Source of the DNA: Geomonas anaerohicana
GTDB taxonomy: Bacteria; Desulfobacterota; Desulfuromonadia; Geobacterales; Geobacteraceae
Direction of reading: 5' to 3'
DNA: 64,000 nucleotides
NCBI RefSeq assembly: GCF_016458305.1
Contig: NZ_JAEMHL010000007.1
Location: 1 to 64,000 of the forward strand
The first letter of the stretch is position 1. Every line of letters begins with the position of its first letter. The notes below the pieces were generated by a model. That model saw only the letters and a list, made by a program, of their open reading frames with translations. It was not told the DNA's origin and searched no databases. This document shows, piece after piece, positions 25,197 through 36,177 of this stretch. The position numbers and the translations under genes are program-made.

Positions 25197-26087
25197 ATGG
25201 ATTTGCGGGAGCTGGAAATTTTTCTTACGGTGGCAGAGCTTAAGCATTTCGGACGGGCGAGCCAGGCGTGCAACTTGAGCCCGTCGGCGCTGACACGCAC
25301 CATCCAGCGCATGGAGGAGGAGTTGGAACAACCGCTTTTTCTGCGCGACAACCGGACAGTTACCTTGTCTCCGGCGGGAGAGCGCTTGAAGGCCTACGCA
25401 CGCCTTTGCCTGAACGAGTGGCAAGGGCTGCGCTCCTCGATGAGGAACGAGCAGACCGTGGCTGGCTCCTTATCTATATACGCTTCCATCACGGCGGTCT
25501 ACAGCCTCCTGCCGGAACTGCTGGAGGCCTACCGGGTGAAGTACCCGGAGGTGCAACTGGAATTGAGAACCGGTGCGGCGGAACAGGCGGTGGCACAGGT
25601 GCAAAGCGGGGAGATCGATCTGGCCGTGGCGGCCTTCCCGGACGGGCCGCGCTCGAACATACAGTTCCTTCCCATCGTGACCATCCCCCTTATCTTTATA
25701 GCGCCCCGGCAGTCGGGTGCGGTCGAGGTCCCGGTCAAGGGGCAACTCCTGGATCTCTCCCGCGCGCCGCTGGTGCTGCCGCAGACGGGTCTTTCACGCA
25801 GGCGCCTGGACCAGTGGCTCAAGGAGCATCGCATCACTCCCAACATCACTTCGGAGGTGTCCGGTAACGAGGCAATCATCGCCATGGTGCGCCTTGGCTG
25901 CGGCGTCGGCATCGTGCCGCAACTGGTGCTGGAGCGCAGTCCGTTCAGGGACGAGGTGGTTGTGCTGGGGAACGCCCCCGTGTTGAAACCTTACGAGGTC
26001 GGGCTTTGCACCAGCAAGAGAAACCTGCAGCGCCCAAGTGTGAAGGCTTTCTGGCAACTGGCAGAGGAAAGATCGACTGTGGGTTAG
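25197..26087 (+). CDS. ilvY: LysR-family activator IlvY
   Basis: A 296-aa regulator. The N-terminal winged helix-turn-helix (ELEIFLTVAELKHFGRASQA, SPSALTRTIQRMEEEL) is followed by a periplasmic-binding-protein-like effector domain. The divergent position next to a class II ilvC and the QPLFLRDNRTVTLSPAGE segment point to IlvY. It would activate ilvC in response to acetohydroxy acids and repress itself. Confidence 0.88.
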   Translation: MDLRELEIFLTVAELKHFGRASQACNLSPSALTRTIQRMEEELEQPLFLRDNRTVTLSPAGERLKAYARLCLNEWQGLRSSMRNEQTVAGSLSIYASITAVYSLLPELLEAYRVKYPEVQLELRTGAAEQAVAQVQSGEIDLAVAAFPDGPRSNIQFLPIVTIPLIFIAPRQSGAVEVPVKGQLLDLSRAPLVLPQTGLSRRRLDQWLKEHRITPNITSEVSGNEAIIAMVRLGCGVGIVPQLVLERSPFRDEVVVLGNAPVLKPYEVGLCTSKRNLQRPSVKAFWQLAEERSTVG

Positions 26088-26098
26088 ACTGGAGGGTG

Positions 26099-26185
26099 AA
26101 GGGAAGAATGGGAAGAATGGGAAGAATGGGAAGAATGGGAAGAATGGGAAGAATGGGAAGAATGGGAAGAATGGGAAGAATGGGA
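26099..26185. repeat. 9-bp tandem repeat
   Basis: About nine perfect copies of GGGAAGAAT directly after ilvY. There are no sequence differences between units, so copy number may vary between strains. Confidence 0.92.
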
Positions 26186-26249
26186 TCCGCAGTGTGAAGG
26201 CTTGATTTGCTGTATCCCTGTTATCCGCTTTTATCCCTGTTAGAGTGAT

Positions 26250-26284
26250 TTGCTTTGCGCCTTTGCGTCTTTGCGTGAGGCGGT
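26250..26284. repeat. GCGCCTTTGCGTCTTTGCG-type intergenic repeat
   Basis: TTGCGCCTTTGCGTCTTTGC followed by GTGAGGCGG. An inverted relative is at 22183-22217. Confidence 0.5.
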
Positions 26285-26291
26285 TTTCGCC

Positions 26292-26320
26292 TTGCCTTCG
26301 TTTCTCCCCTGTGCTATATA
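26292..26320 (+). promoter_or_regulatory. Sigma-70-type promoter for rpsB-tsf
   Basis: TTGCCT, a 17-nt spacer and TATATA, about 110 nt before rpsB. Confidence 0.65.
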
Positions 26321-26352
26321 AGTTTGCTGTTTAAAATTCGCACGTCACTGCA

Positions 26353-26410
26353 GCTATGCCGGTGGTGCCCGCAATGCGGGTTCCGGCATCGATGGGTGGC
26401 GGAGGGAAAA
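26353..26410 (+). promoter_or_regulatory. rpsB leader hairpin
   Basis: ATGCCGG and CCGGCAT enclose GCCCGCAATGCGGGTT, an imperfect stem-loop in the untranslated leader. S2 is known to autoregulate rpsB in many bacteria; the site here is only a candidate. Confidence 0.4.
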
Positions 26411-26428
26411 CCAAAAGGAGAAGCAAAA

Positions 26429-27196
26429 ATGTCGAACATCACCATGAAAGAACTGCTGGAAGCCGGCGTCCACTTCGGACACCAGACCAAGAGATGGAAC
26501 CCGAAAATGAAGCCGTACATCTTCGGCGCTCGTAACGGGATCTACATCATCGACCTGCAGAAGACCGTAAGGCTCTTCAAAAACGCCTACAGCTTCGTCA
26601 CCGACGCGGCCCAGGCTGGCGAGACCATCCTCTTCGTCGGCACCAAGAAGCAGGCCCAGGATTCCGTGGCTGAAGAGGCACAGCGCTGCGGGCAGTTCTA
26701 CGTCAACGACCGTTGGCTGGGCGGCATGCTCACCAACTTCGCTACCGTAAAGCAGAGCATCGACCGCCTCAAGCGTCTCGACGCCATGATCGCTGACGGC
26801 ACCATCGAGGCTTACACCAAGAAAGAGCAGCTCAAACTCGCTAAAGAGCGCGAGAAGCTCGAGAAGACCCTGGGCGGCATCAAGGGCATGGGCAAGGTCC
26901 CGGGCGTGCTGTTCGTGGTTGACCCGAAGAACGAAGAAATCGCCGTCAGCGAAGCCAAGAAACTCGGCATCCCGGTCGTCGCCATCGTGGACACCAACTG
27001 CGATCCGGACGACATCAACTACGTCATCCCGGGCAACGACGACGCTATCCGCGCCATCCGCCTCTTGACCAGCAAGATGGCTGACGCAGTACTCGAGGGT
27101 GGCCAGGCTCGCAACGCCCGTCTCCAGACCGGCGCCGAGGAAGAGTTCTCCACCGAGGGCGAGGAAGTCACTGAAGAGGTTACCGCAGAGGCCTAA
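26429..27196 (+). CDS. rpsB: 30S ribosomal protein uS2
   Basis: A 255-aa ribosomal protein. Signatures: [20 protein letters not shown] at the start and [20 protein letters not shown] later. The C-terminal tail is acidic. AAAAGGAG lies 8 nt before the ATG at 26429. First gene of rpsB-tsf. Confidence 0.97.
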   Translation: MSNITMKELLEAGVHFGHQTKRWNPKMKPYIFGARNGIYIIDLQKTVRLFKNAYSFVTDAAQAGETILFVGTKKQAQDSVAEEAQRCGQFYVNDRWLGGMLTNFATVKQSIDRLKRLDAMIADGTIEAYTKKEQLKLAKEREKLEKTLGGIKGMGKVPGVLFVVDPKNEEIAVSEAKKLGIPVVAIVDTNCDPDDINYVIPGNDDAIRAIRLLTSKMADAVLEGGQARNARLQTGAEEEFSTEGEEVTEEVTAEA

Positions 27197-27288
27197 ACCT
27201 CCCCATCCGCGGCAACCGCACCACCTTTCAATAACACAATGACTAAGAAACCCGCGCCGCCAAGGCGCGGGTGACTGTGGAGGATAAC

Positions 27289-27939
27289 GTGAGCATTACA
27301 GCTGCACAGGTAAACGAACTCAGGAAAGCAACCGGCGCCGGCCTCATGGACTGCAAGAAGGCCCTGACCGAAACCAACGGTGATCACGAGAAGGCGATCG
27401 ACTACCTGCGTACCAAGGGTCTGGCTGCCGCCTCCAAGAAGGCTGGCCGCGCCGCCACCGAGGGCCTGGTTGGCTCTTACATCCACGCCGGCGGCAAGAT
27501 CGGCGTCCTGGTCGAAGTCAACTGCGAGACCGACTTCGTTGCCAAGAACGAGAACTTCCAGGCTTTCGTGAAGGACATCGCGATGCACATCGCCGCAGCC
27601 TCCCCGCTGTACGTCCGCCGCGAGGAAGTGCCTGAAGAGCTCATCGAGCGCGAGAAGGCCATCTACCGCGAGAAGGCCAAGGAGAGCGGCAAGCCGGCGG
27701 CCATCATCGAGAAGATCCTCGACGGCCAGATCAACAAGTTCTTCGGCGACATCTGCCTCCTCGAGCAGGCCTACGTGAAGGACCCGGACAAGACCATCCA
27801 GACCGTCCTCAACGAGACCATCGCTTCCATCGGCGAGAACATGAGCATCCGTCGCTTCGCCAAGTTCGTACTGGGCGAAGGCCTCGCCAAGAAGGAGAAC
27901 GATTTCGCGGCAGAGGTCGCCGCGGCGGCCGGCGTGTAA
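27289..27939 (+). CDS. tsf: Elongation factor Ts
   Basis: A 216-aa guanine-nucleotide exchange factor for EF-Tu. The EF-Ts signature [19 protein letters not shown] is followed by [17 protein letters not shown]. Shorter than E. coli EF-Ts (283 aa), as in many bacteria with a reduced dimerisation region. The GTG at 27289 has GGAG 7 nt upstream; the in-frame codons before it are leader. Confidence 0.96.
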   Translation: MSITAAQVNELRKATGAGLMDCKKALTETNGDHEKAIDYLRTKGLAAASKKAGRAATEGLVGSYIHAGGKIGVLVEVNCETDFVAKNENFQAFVKDIAMHIAAASPLYVRREEVPEELIEREKAIYREKAKESGKPAAIIEKILDGQINKFFGDICLLEQAYVKDPDKTIQTVLNETIASIGENMSIRRFAKFVLGEGLAKKENDFAAEVAAAAGV

Positions 27940-27952
27940 CACGTTCCAAACG

Positions 27953-28838
<886 letters not shown>

Positions 28839-28839
28839 C

Positions 28840-29397
28840 ATGATCAAGGATGTCATTGCCGATATGAACGTCCATATGGACAAGACCATAGATTCTCTGA
28901 GGAAGGACTACCAGAAGGTCCGTACCGGACGCGCCAGTACCGCGCTCCTGGACGAGATCAAGGTCGATTCCTACGGGACGCCGTCGCCGCTGAACCAGGT
29001 GGCCTCCCTTGCCGTCCCGGAGGCGCGCACCATCACCATCTCGCCCTGGGACAACAAGATGATCGGCCCCATCGAGAAGGCGATCATGAACTCCAACCTG
29101 GGGCTCACCCCGGCCAACGACGGCAAGGTGATCCGCCTGATCCTCCCGCCGCTTACCGAGGAGCGCCGCAAGGACATCGTGAAGCAGCTGAAGCGCGACG
29201 CCGAGGAGGCCAAGGTCGCCTTGAGGAACATCCGCCGCGACGCCATCGACAAGCTGAAGAAGCTCGAAAAGGACAAGCAGATCTCCGAGGACGAGCTGAA
29301 GCGCGCCGAGAAGGACGTCCAGGACTCCACCAACAAGTACGTCGCCAAGTGCGACGAGGTGCTGGCCCACAAGGAAAAAGAGGTAATGGAGGTCTGA
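28840..29397 (+). CDS. frr: Ribosome recycling factor
   Basis: A 185-aa factor that splits post-termination ribosomes with EF-G. Signature: DYQKVRTGRASTALLDEIKV, and the C-terminal helix with RRDAIDKLKKLEKDKQISED. GAAGGAG lies before the ATG. Confidence 0.97.
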   Translation: MIKDVIADMNVHMDKTIDSLRKDYQKVRTGRASTALLDEIKVDSYGTPSPLNQVASLAVPEARTITISPWDNKMIGPIEKAIMNSNLGLTPANDGKVIRLILPPLTEERRKDIVKQLKRDAEEAKVALRNIRRDAIDKLKKLEKDKQISEDELKRAEKDVQDSTNKYVAKCDEVLAHKEKEVMEV

Positions 29398-29508
29398 CGG
29401 ACCGACAGCTCAGGGGGGAGCTCGACTCCCCCCCGAGCCTTTCCCGTCCGTCCGCCGCCGCTCCCTCAAGTGAAACCCCCGATCCAAAGGGGATTTTTTG
29501 TTTTCAGG

Positions 29509-30261
<753 letters not shown>

Positions 30262-30295
30262 ACCATTCCCGGGGCTCGCCCCGAAGGAGTCCGCC

Positions 30296-31084
30296 ATCAA
30301 ACGACTAGCCACCGCAGCGGTCCTGCTGCCCCTCGTGATTGTTTTCATCCTGAAGGCGTCGGTATTCCAGTTCTCCCTGCTGGTGTCCCTGCTCGCCCTC
30401 CTGGGGCTGGACGAGTTTTACCGCATGGCGCTGCCGCAGCGCCGCGGCGAAGGGAGGGCGGCCGCCCTTGCCGGCGCCGGCGCGGTCTTCGCGGTCTTCT
30501 CCGCCTCGCCGGTGCTGCCGCTTTTTACCCTGACCGCCCTGGTGCTTGGCTTCACCCTGGTCGCCCTGTTCCGGCTCAAGGACATCAAGCAGGCCGCCCC
30601 CGACGTCGCCCTGGTACTGATGGGCTTTCTCTACGTGCCGCTGCTTTTGGCGCACCTGGTACTGGTCAGGTCGCTCCCCAACGGGGTTTCCTGGCTGTTC
30701 CTGATCATGGTGATCGTCATGGCCGGCGACAGCGCCGCCTACTACGTCGGCTCCACGCTGGGCAAGCACCGCCTCTATCCGGCGGTAAGCCCCAAGAAGA
30801 GCGTCGAGGGGGCGCTGGGTGGCCTCTGCGGCAGCGTCATCGGCGCCATCATCGTGAAGTTCACCTTCTTCCCGGAACTCTCCATCGGCGACTGCTTCGC
30901 TGCCGCCCTCCTTTTGGGGGTGCTGGGGCAGTTGGGCGACCTGTTCGAGTCGCTCATCAAGCGCAGTTGCGGCGTGAAGGACTCCGGCTCCATCATCCCC
31001 GGCCACGGCGGCATCCTGGACCGGCTCGATTCCATTTTGTTTGCGGCGCCGGCAGCTTACTACTACGCCTTTTATTTGTTCTAG
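30296..31084 (+). CDS. cdsA: Phosphatidate cytidylyltransferase, probable AUC start
   Basis: An integral membrane enzyme forming CDP-diacylglycerol, about 262 aa. The family signature is near the C-terminus: SGSIIPGHGGILDRLDSILFA. The first ATG/GTG/TTG in frame (GTG at 30335) cuts into the first membrane helix and has no ribosome site. The codon ATC at 30296 has GAAGGAG 6 nt upstream, and the frame from there reads (I)KRLATAAVLLPLVIVFILK, matching the usual MKR-type family start. There is no other start codon between an in-frame stop at 30245 and 30335. Start assignment is inference. It lies between uppS and dxr. Confidence 0.88.
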   Translation: MKRLATAAVLLPLVIVFILKASVFQFSLLVSLLALLGLDEFYRMALPQRRGEGRAAALAGAGAVFAVFSASPVLPLFTLTALVLGFTLVALFRLKDIKQAAPDVALVLMGFLYVPLLLAHLVLVRSLPNGVSWLFLIMVIVMAGDSAAYYVGSTLGKHRLYPAVSPKKSVEGALGGLCGSVIGAIIVKFTFFPELSIGDCFAAALLLGVLGQLGDLFESLIKRSCGVKDSGSIIPGHGGILDRLDSILFAAPAAYYYAFYLF

Positions 31085-31195
31085 GGACGAGTGCCGCGCC
31101 GGCCGGTTGCATCGGCGTATTTGGGCGCGAACTCGACAAAAAAATCCGCTAGTTAGCCTGCCGCGCCACTTGACTTGAGACATCTGCGAGGGAAA

Positions 31196-32353
31196 ATGAA
31201 AAATCTTACCATTTTGGGCTCGACAGGATCGATCGGGGTAAGCACTCTCGAGGTCGTTGCCGCGCACCCGGACAAGTTCCGGGTAGTGGCGCTCACCGCG
31301 GGGTCCAACCTGGAACTTCTGAAGCAGCAGATCGAAACCTTCAAGCCCGACCTCGTCTCGGTACTTTGCGCCGACAAGGCCAAGGAGCTGAGCCGCTCCC
31401 TGGGCGGAAAAAAACCCCAGATCATGCACGGCGTAGAAGGGTTGATCGCGGCAGCCACCGCCGCCGACACCACGATGGTGGTAGCGGCCATCGTCGGTGC
31501 CGCAGGGCTCGTGCCGACCGCGGCGGCCATCATGGCCGGCAAGGATGTGGCGCTGGCCAACAAGGAGACCCTGGTCACCGCCGGGCACCTGATCATGAAG
31601 ATGGTGCGCGAAAAGAACGTGCGCCTGTACCCGGTGGACAGCGAACACTGCGCCGTGTTCCAGTCCATGGCCGGGCATCGCGCCGAGGACATCGCCCGGG
31701 TCATCCTGACCGCCTCGGGCGGCCCCTTTCTGCACTGGGGCAAGGAGAAGCTCTCCAGCGCCACCGTGGCTGACGCGCTGAACCACCCCAACTGGAGCAT
31801 GGGGAAAAAGATCACCGTGGACTCGGCCAGCATGATGAACAAGGGGCTGGAGGTGATCGAAGCACGCTGGCTCTTCGACATCCCGGTGGAACGGATCGCG
31901 GTCAACATCCACCCCCAGAGCATCGTGCACTCCATGGTCGAGTACATCGATGGCAGCGTCATGGCGCAGCTCGGCGTACCCGACATGAAGGGGCCCATTG
32001 CCTACGCGCTCACCTATCCCGGGCGCGTCGCCTCCGGGGTCAAGCCGCTCGATCTCACCGCGCTGTCGGGGCTCACCTTCTTAAAGCCCGACACCGACCG
32101 CTTCCCGGCGCTGAAGCTTGCCTATGGCGCGGTGCAGGCCGGGGAGAGCATGCCGGCGGTGATGAACGCCGCCAACGAGATCGCCGTGGAGAGTTTTCTG
32201 GCCGGCAAAATCGGCTTCATGGCCATCTCGGAGACCATCGCCAAAGTGATGGACCTGCACACCCCCCACGACCTGCACTCCATCGAGGAAGTGCTGGAAG
32301 CCGACCGCTGGGGGAGAAGGACCGCGAAGGAAGTTCTCGGCTGCACCAATTAA
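31196..32353 (+). CDS. dxr: 1-deoxy-D-xylulose 5-phosphate reductoisomerase
   Basis: A 385-aa NADPH enzyme, first committed step of the MEP isoprenoid pathway. [18 protein letters not shown] binds [16 protein letters not shown] and [24 protein letters not shown] motifs form the active site. GAGGG lies before the ATG at 31196. Same direction as uppS and cdsA; together they link isoprenoid and lipid supply. Confidence 0.96.
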   Translation: MKNLTILGSTGSIGVSTLEVVAAHPDKFRVVALTAGSNLELLKQQIETFKPDLVSVLCADKAKELSRSLGGKKPQIMHGVEGLIAAATAADTTMVVAAIVGAAGLVPTAAAIMAGKDVALANKETLVTAGHLIMKMVREKNVRLYPVDSEHCAVFQSMAGHRAEDIARVILTASGGPFLHWGKEKLSSATVADALNHPNWSMGKKITVDSASMMNKGLEVIEARWLFDIPVERIAVNIHPQSIVHSMVEYIDGSVMAQLGVPDMKGPIAYALTYPGRVASGVKPLDLTALSGLTFLKPDTDRFPALKLAYGAVQAGESMPAVMNAANEIAVESFLAGKIGFMAISETIAKVMDLHTPHDLHSIEEVLEADRWGRRTAKEVLGCTN

Positions 32354-32434
32354 CCTTTTACCGCCTCGTCCGTCGCCTTATGCCGCTGGGCCGAGGCGCC
32401 GGGGTCTACCCGGCCATACCGACAGAGGGACCAC

Positions 32435-33508
32435 ATGAGCATATTCTGGGCCATCATCGCCCTCGGGGCGCTGATCTTCATACATGAGCTGGGTCACTTC
32501 CTGTTCGCCAAGGCCTTCAAGGTCGGCGTCGAGAAATTCTCCCTGGGGTTCGGCCCCAAGGTGATCAGCAAGCAGGTCGGCGAGACCGAGTACCTGCTCT
32601 CGGCGCTCCCCCTGGGCGGTTACGTGAAGATGGTGGGGGAGGGTGAGAGCGAGGAGGTCGAACTCTCCGAGGAGGACCGCAAGCGCTCCTTCGCCGACAA
32701 GCCGGTGCTGCAGCGCATCTTCATCGTGGCGGCCGGTCCGGTCTTCAACCTGCTCTTCGCCTACGTCATCTTCATCGTCATCTACATGTTCCTGGGCGTG
32801 CCCGCCGTCACCACCAAGGTGGGCGAGGTGCTCCCGGACAAGCCGGCGGCACGGGCCGGCATCAAGACCGGCGACGCCATCAGGAGCGTGAACGGCAGGC
32901 CGGTGACCCGCTGGGACGAGTTCGCCAAGATCATCTTCGACGGCAAGGCGGTGCCGGTGCAGCTCGAGGTGCAGCGCGGCAGTTCGCTTTTGAAGTTCAC
33001 CATGGTGCCGGAAACGACCACCAGCAAGAACCTCTTGGGTGAAAAGGTGACGCGGCCGGTGATCGGCGTGGTTGCCGCAGGCGAGACCGTCACAGACCAC
33101 TTCCCTCCGGGCGAAGCGATCGTTAAGGGGAGCGCCCAGTGCTGGAACGTGATCGAGTTGACCGTGCTCTCTTTAGTGCGCCTGGTGGAGCGTGCCATCC
33201 CGCTGGACAACATCGGCGGCCCGATCATGATCGTCAAGATGGCCGGTGAGCAGGCCGCTGCGGGAGGGGTCAGCTTCCTTGCCTTCGTGGCGCTTTTGTC
33301 GGTGAACCTGGGCGTCTTGAACCTGTTGCCGGTGCCGATCCTGGACGGCGGACACCTGGCCTTCTTCTTCATCGAGCTCGTGACCGGGAAGCCGCTCTCC
33401 AAGAGAACCCGCGAGATCGCGCAGCAGGTGGGGCTGGTGCTCCTGATCAGCCTGATGATGCTGGCCTTCTACAACGACATCGCGCGCATGATCGCGAGCA
33501 AGGCGTAA
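32435..33508 (+). CDS. rseP: Site-2 protease RseP (M50 zinc metalloprotease)
   Basis: A 357-aa inner-membrane protease for regulated intramembrane proteolysis. HELGH (H17, E18, H21) lies in the first membrane helix, and NLLPVPILDGGH carries the third ligand. One PDZ domain lies between (about 120-190: PDKPAARAGIKTGDAIRSVN), where E. coli RseP has two. GAGGG before the ATG. Confidence 0.95.
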   Translation: MSIFWAIIALGALIFIHELGHFLFAKAFKVGVEKFSLGFGPKVISKQVGETEYLLSALPLGGYVKMVGEGESEEVELSEEDRKRSFADKPVLQRIFIVAAGPVFNLLFAYVIFIVIYMFLGVPAVTTKVGEVLPDKPAARAGIKTGDAIRSVNGRPVTRWDEFAKIIFDGKAVPVQLEVQRGSSLLKFTMVPETTTSKNLLGEKVTRPVIGVVAAGETVTDHFPPGEAIVKGSAQCWNVIELTVLSLVRLVERAIPLDNIGGPIMIVKMAGEQAAAGGVSFLAFVALLSVNLGVLNLLPVPILDGGHLAFFFIELVTGKPLSKRTREIAQQVGLVLLISLMMLAFYNDIARMIASKA

Positions 33509-33512
33509 TCTC

Positions 33513-34205
33513 GTGAAGATACTCACCGTCGATACCTCCAGCAACTGCTCCTCGGTCTCCCTGAGCGACGACGCGACCCTCCTGGGCGAGTGCCTCTTGG
33601 GTGAAGACCGCAGCAACTCCGGGCGCCTGATGGACTCCATCGCGAGCCTCCTGCAGGCGGCTCGGCTCACCCCCGACGGCCTCGACTGCTTCGCCGTTTC
33701 CCTGGGACCCGGTTCCTTCACCGGGGTGCGCGTCGGCATCGCCACCGTCAAGGGGCTCGCCCTTGCCACCGGCAAGCCGGTGGTCGGCTTCTCCTCCCTG
33801 GCCATGCTGGCCATGAACCTTCCCTACAGTTCGGAGCAGGTGGCCCCCCTGTTCGACGCCAGGAAGGGTGAGGTGTACGGCGCCCTGTACCGCTGCGGCG
33901 CCCTTCCCGACGCCGTCGTGCCCGACACGGTGCTCTCCCCGCAGGACTTCCTCGCCCTGGTGAAGCATCCCACCATCTTCGTCGGCGATGGCGCTGTCCG
34001 CTACCGCGAAGTGATCCGGGACTCCCTGGGTGACCTCGCCATCTTCCCTCCCTGGCATGCCAACCTGCCCCGCGCCTGCGCCGGTGCCGTCATCGCACGC
34101 GAAGCCGCCCGCGAAGGGAAGTTCACCCCGCTCGCCCAGTTGAACCCCACCTACCTGCGCGCCTCCGAGGCCGAGATCGCCAAGAGAAAGCGCGAGTCTC
34201 TTTAA
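33513..34205 (+). CDS. tsaB: tRNA threonylcarbamoyladenosine protein TsaB
   Basis: A 230-aa ASKHA-fold partner of TsaD for t6A37 synthesis on tRNA. Signature: ILTVDTSSNCSSVSL at the start and VSLGPGSFTGVRVGIATVKG. GTG start 4 nt after rseP with no strong Shine-Dalgarno site, so translation is probably coupled. Confidence 0.92.
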   Translation: MKILTVDTSSNCSSVSLSDDATLLGECLLGEDRSNSGRLMDSIASLLQAARLTPDGLDCFAVSLGPGSFTGVRVGIATVKGLALATGKPVVGFSSLAMLAMNLPYSSEQVAPLFDARKGEVYGALYRCGALPDAVVPDTVLSPQDFLALVKHPTIFVGDGAVRYREVIRDSLGDLAIFPPWHANLPRACAGAVIAREAAREGKFTPLAQLNPTYLRASEAEIAKRKRESL

Positions 34206-34220
34206 CGCCGTTTTAGCCGG

Positions 34221-34249
34221 TTGACAGCTTGGTTTTAATGTATTATCGT
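34221..34249 (+). promoter_or_regulatory. Candidate promoter for ilvD
   Basis: TTGACA, 17 nt, TATCGT. The same -35 and -10 pair is seen before the riboswitch at 13389-13500. It lies about 110 nt before ilvD. Confidence 0.55.
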
Positions 34250-34359
34250 GTCCCTTCCTACCGTTTCTGGTAACTGCTCTCAACTACTAAGCTTTTGGTA
34301 AGACCAACAGCCGGTTTGGCGATCCTGAACAAGGTTAGCACCGGCGCAGGGAGAACTGC

Positions 34360-36021
34360 ATGCGTAGCGACATGATCACCCAAGGGCTGGAGCGCACCCC
34401 GCACCGCGCCCTTTTGAAAGGAACCGGCCTGCCGCAAAGCGAGATGGGGAAACCCTTCATCGGCATCGCCACCAGCTTCACCGATCTCATCCCCGGCCAC
34501 GTCGGGATGCGTGACCTCGAGCGTTTCATCGAGAAGGGGGTCCACACCGGCGGCGGCTACTCCTTCTTCTTCGGTATTCCCGGCGTTTGCGACGGCATCT
34601 CCATGGGGCACAAGGGGATGCACTACTCCCTCCCCACCCGTGAGCTGATCGCGGACATGGTCGAGTCCGTGGCCGAGGCGCATCGCCTGGACGGCCTGGT
34701 GCTCTTGACCAACTGCGACAAGATCACCCCGGGTATGCTCATGGCTGCGGCACGCCTGGACATCCCCTGCATCGTGGTCACCGCAGGCCCTATGATGAGC
34801 GGCCGCGGCGACGCCGGCAGGAAATACTCCTTCGTCACCGACACCTTCGAGGCCATGGCCCGTTACAAGGCCGGCGTCATCGACGACGCGGAGTTGGCTC
34901 GTTGCGAGGAGAACGCCTGCCCGGGCATGGGCTCCTGCCAGGGACTCTTCACCGCCAACACCATGGCCATCCTCACCGAGACCATGGGCATGAGCCTGCC
35001 GCGCTGCGGCACAGCACTCGCCGTTTCCGCGCTCAAGCGCCGCATCGCCTTCGCCTCCGGCGAGCGCATCGTGGACCTGGTGCGCGAGAACGTCACCCCG
35101 CGCTCCATCATGACCCGCGAGGCGTTCGAGAACGCCATCCGCGTCGACCTGGCGCTGGGCGGCTCCTCCAACACCGTGCTGCACCTCCTTGCCATCGCCC
35201 ACGAGGCCGGCGTGGAGCTGCCGCTGAACACCTTCGACATCCTTTCCAAGACGACCCCGCAGATCGCCTCGATGAACCCGGCGGGCGAGCACTTCATGGA
35301 GGACCTGGACGCCGCCGGCGGCGTGGCCGGCGTCATGAAGCAGCTGGGGGACAAGATCCACGACTGCCCGACCCTCATGGGCCTTTCCACCAAGGAGATC
35401 GTGGCCAGCCTGAAAGGGGTGGACGACTCCGTGATCCGCCCGGTCGACGCGCCGGTCAAGAAGGAAGGGGGCATCGCCGTCCTCTTCGGCAACATCGCTC
35501 CCCAGGGTGCCGTGGTCAAACAGTCCGGCGTCGGCGAGAAGATGATGCAGTTCACCGGTTCCGCGCGCTGCTTCGACTCCGAGGACATCGCCATGGCCGC
35601 CATCATGAACGGCCAGATCAAGAGCGGCGACGTGGTGGTGATCCGCTACGAAGGTCCCAAGGGCGGCCCGGGCATGAGGGAGATGTTGGCACCGACCGCC
35701 GCAATCATGGGCCTGGGCCTGGGCGACTCGGTTGCCCTCATCACCGACGGCCGCTTCTCCGGCGGCACCCGCGGTCCCTGCATCGGCCACATCTCGCCCG
35801 AGGCGGCCGTGGGCGGTCCCATCGCCCTGGTCGAGGACGGCGACAAGATCGAACTCGACATTCCGTCCCGTTCCCTGAAGCTGCTCGTCAGCGACGAGGA
35901 ACTGGCCAACCGGCGTGCCCGCTGGGTCGCGCCCGAGCCGAAGATCAAGAAGGGTTGGCTCGCCCGCTATGCTAAGGTGGTCACTTCCGCCCACACCGGC
36001 GCCATTACCACCGCTGAATAA
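34360..36021 (+). CDS. ilvD: Dihydroxy-acid dehydratase
   Basis: A 553-aa Fe-S dehydratase, third step of Val/Ile synthesis. Conserved cysteines lie in [10 protein letters not shown] and [20 protein letters not shown]; the C-terminal signature is [26 protein letters not shown] lies before the ATG. Followed by ilvB after about 155 nt containing G/C-rich hairpins. Confidence 0.96.
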   Translation: MRSDMITQGLERTPHRALLKGTGLPQSEMGKPFIGIATSFTDLIPGHVGMRDLERFIEKGVHTGGGYSFFFGIPGVCDGISMGHKGMHYSLPTRELIADMVESVAEAHRLDGLVLLTNCDKITPGMLMAAARLDIPCIVVTAGPMMSGRGDAGRKYSFVTDTFEAMARYKAGVIDDAELARCEENACPGMGSCQGLFTANTMAILTETMGMSLPRCGTALAVSALKRRIAFASGERIVDLVRENVTPRSIMTREAFENAIRVDLALGGSSNTVLHLLAIAHEAGVELPLNTFDILSKTTPQIASMNPAGEHFMEDLDAAGGVAGVMKQLGDKIHDCPTLMGLSTKEIVASLKGVDDSVIRPVDAPVKKEGGIAVLFGNIAPQGAVVKQSGVGEKMMQFTGSARCFDSEDIAMAAIMNGQIKSGDVVVIRYEGPKGGPGMREMLAPTAAIMGLGLGDSVALITDGRFSGGTRGPCIGHISPEAAVGGPIALVEDGDKIELDIPSRSLKLLVSDEELANRRARWVAPEPKIKKGWLARYAKVVTSAHTGAITTAE

Positions 36022-36177
36022 AACCCCGACCCCCTTTACCAAGGGGCAGAGGGAGGCCCTCCTTTCACCGGGGAGGGTCGGCCTCAGGGGAAGTCTTCAT
36101 TACTAGTGATCCGGCGTTTACCAAGCGCGGGATCGATCAATAGCGGCAGCCTTTCTGCCGCGGCATGGGGGTACTAC

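Noticed and set aside
26099-26185. CRISPR or iteron origin
   Set aside because: 9-bp units without spacers and no replication gene nearby; a simple satellite is enough.
30305-31930. A 541-codon minus-strand frame across cdsA and dxr
   Set aside because: It spans two real genes in antisense and encodes low-complexity His/Gly/Gln-rich sequence.
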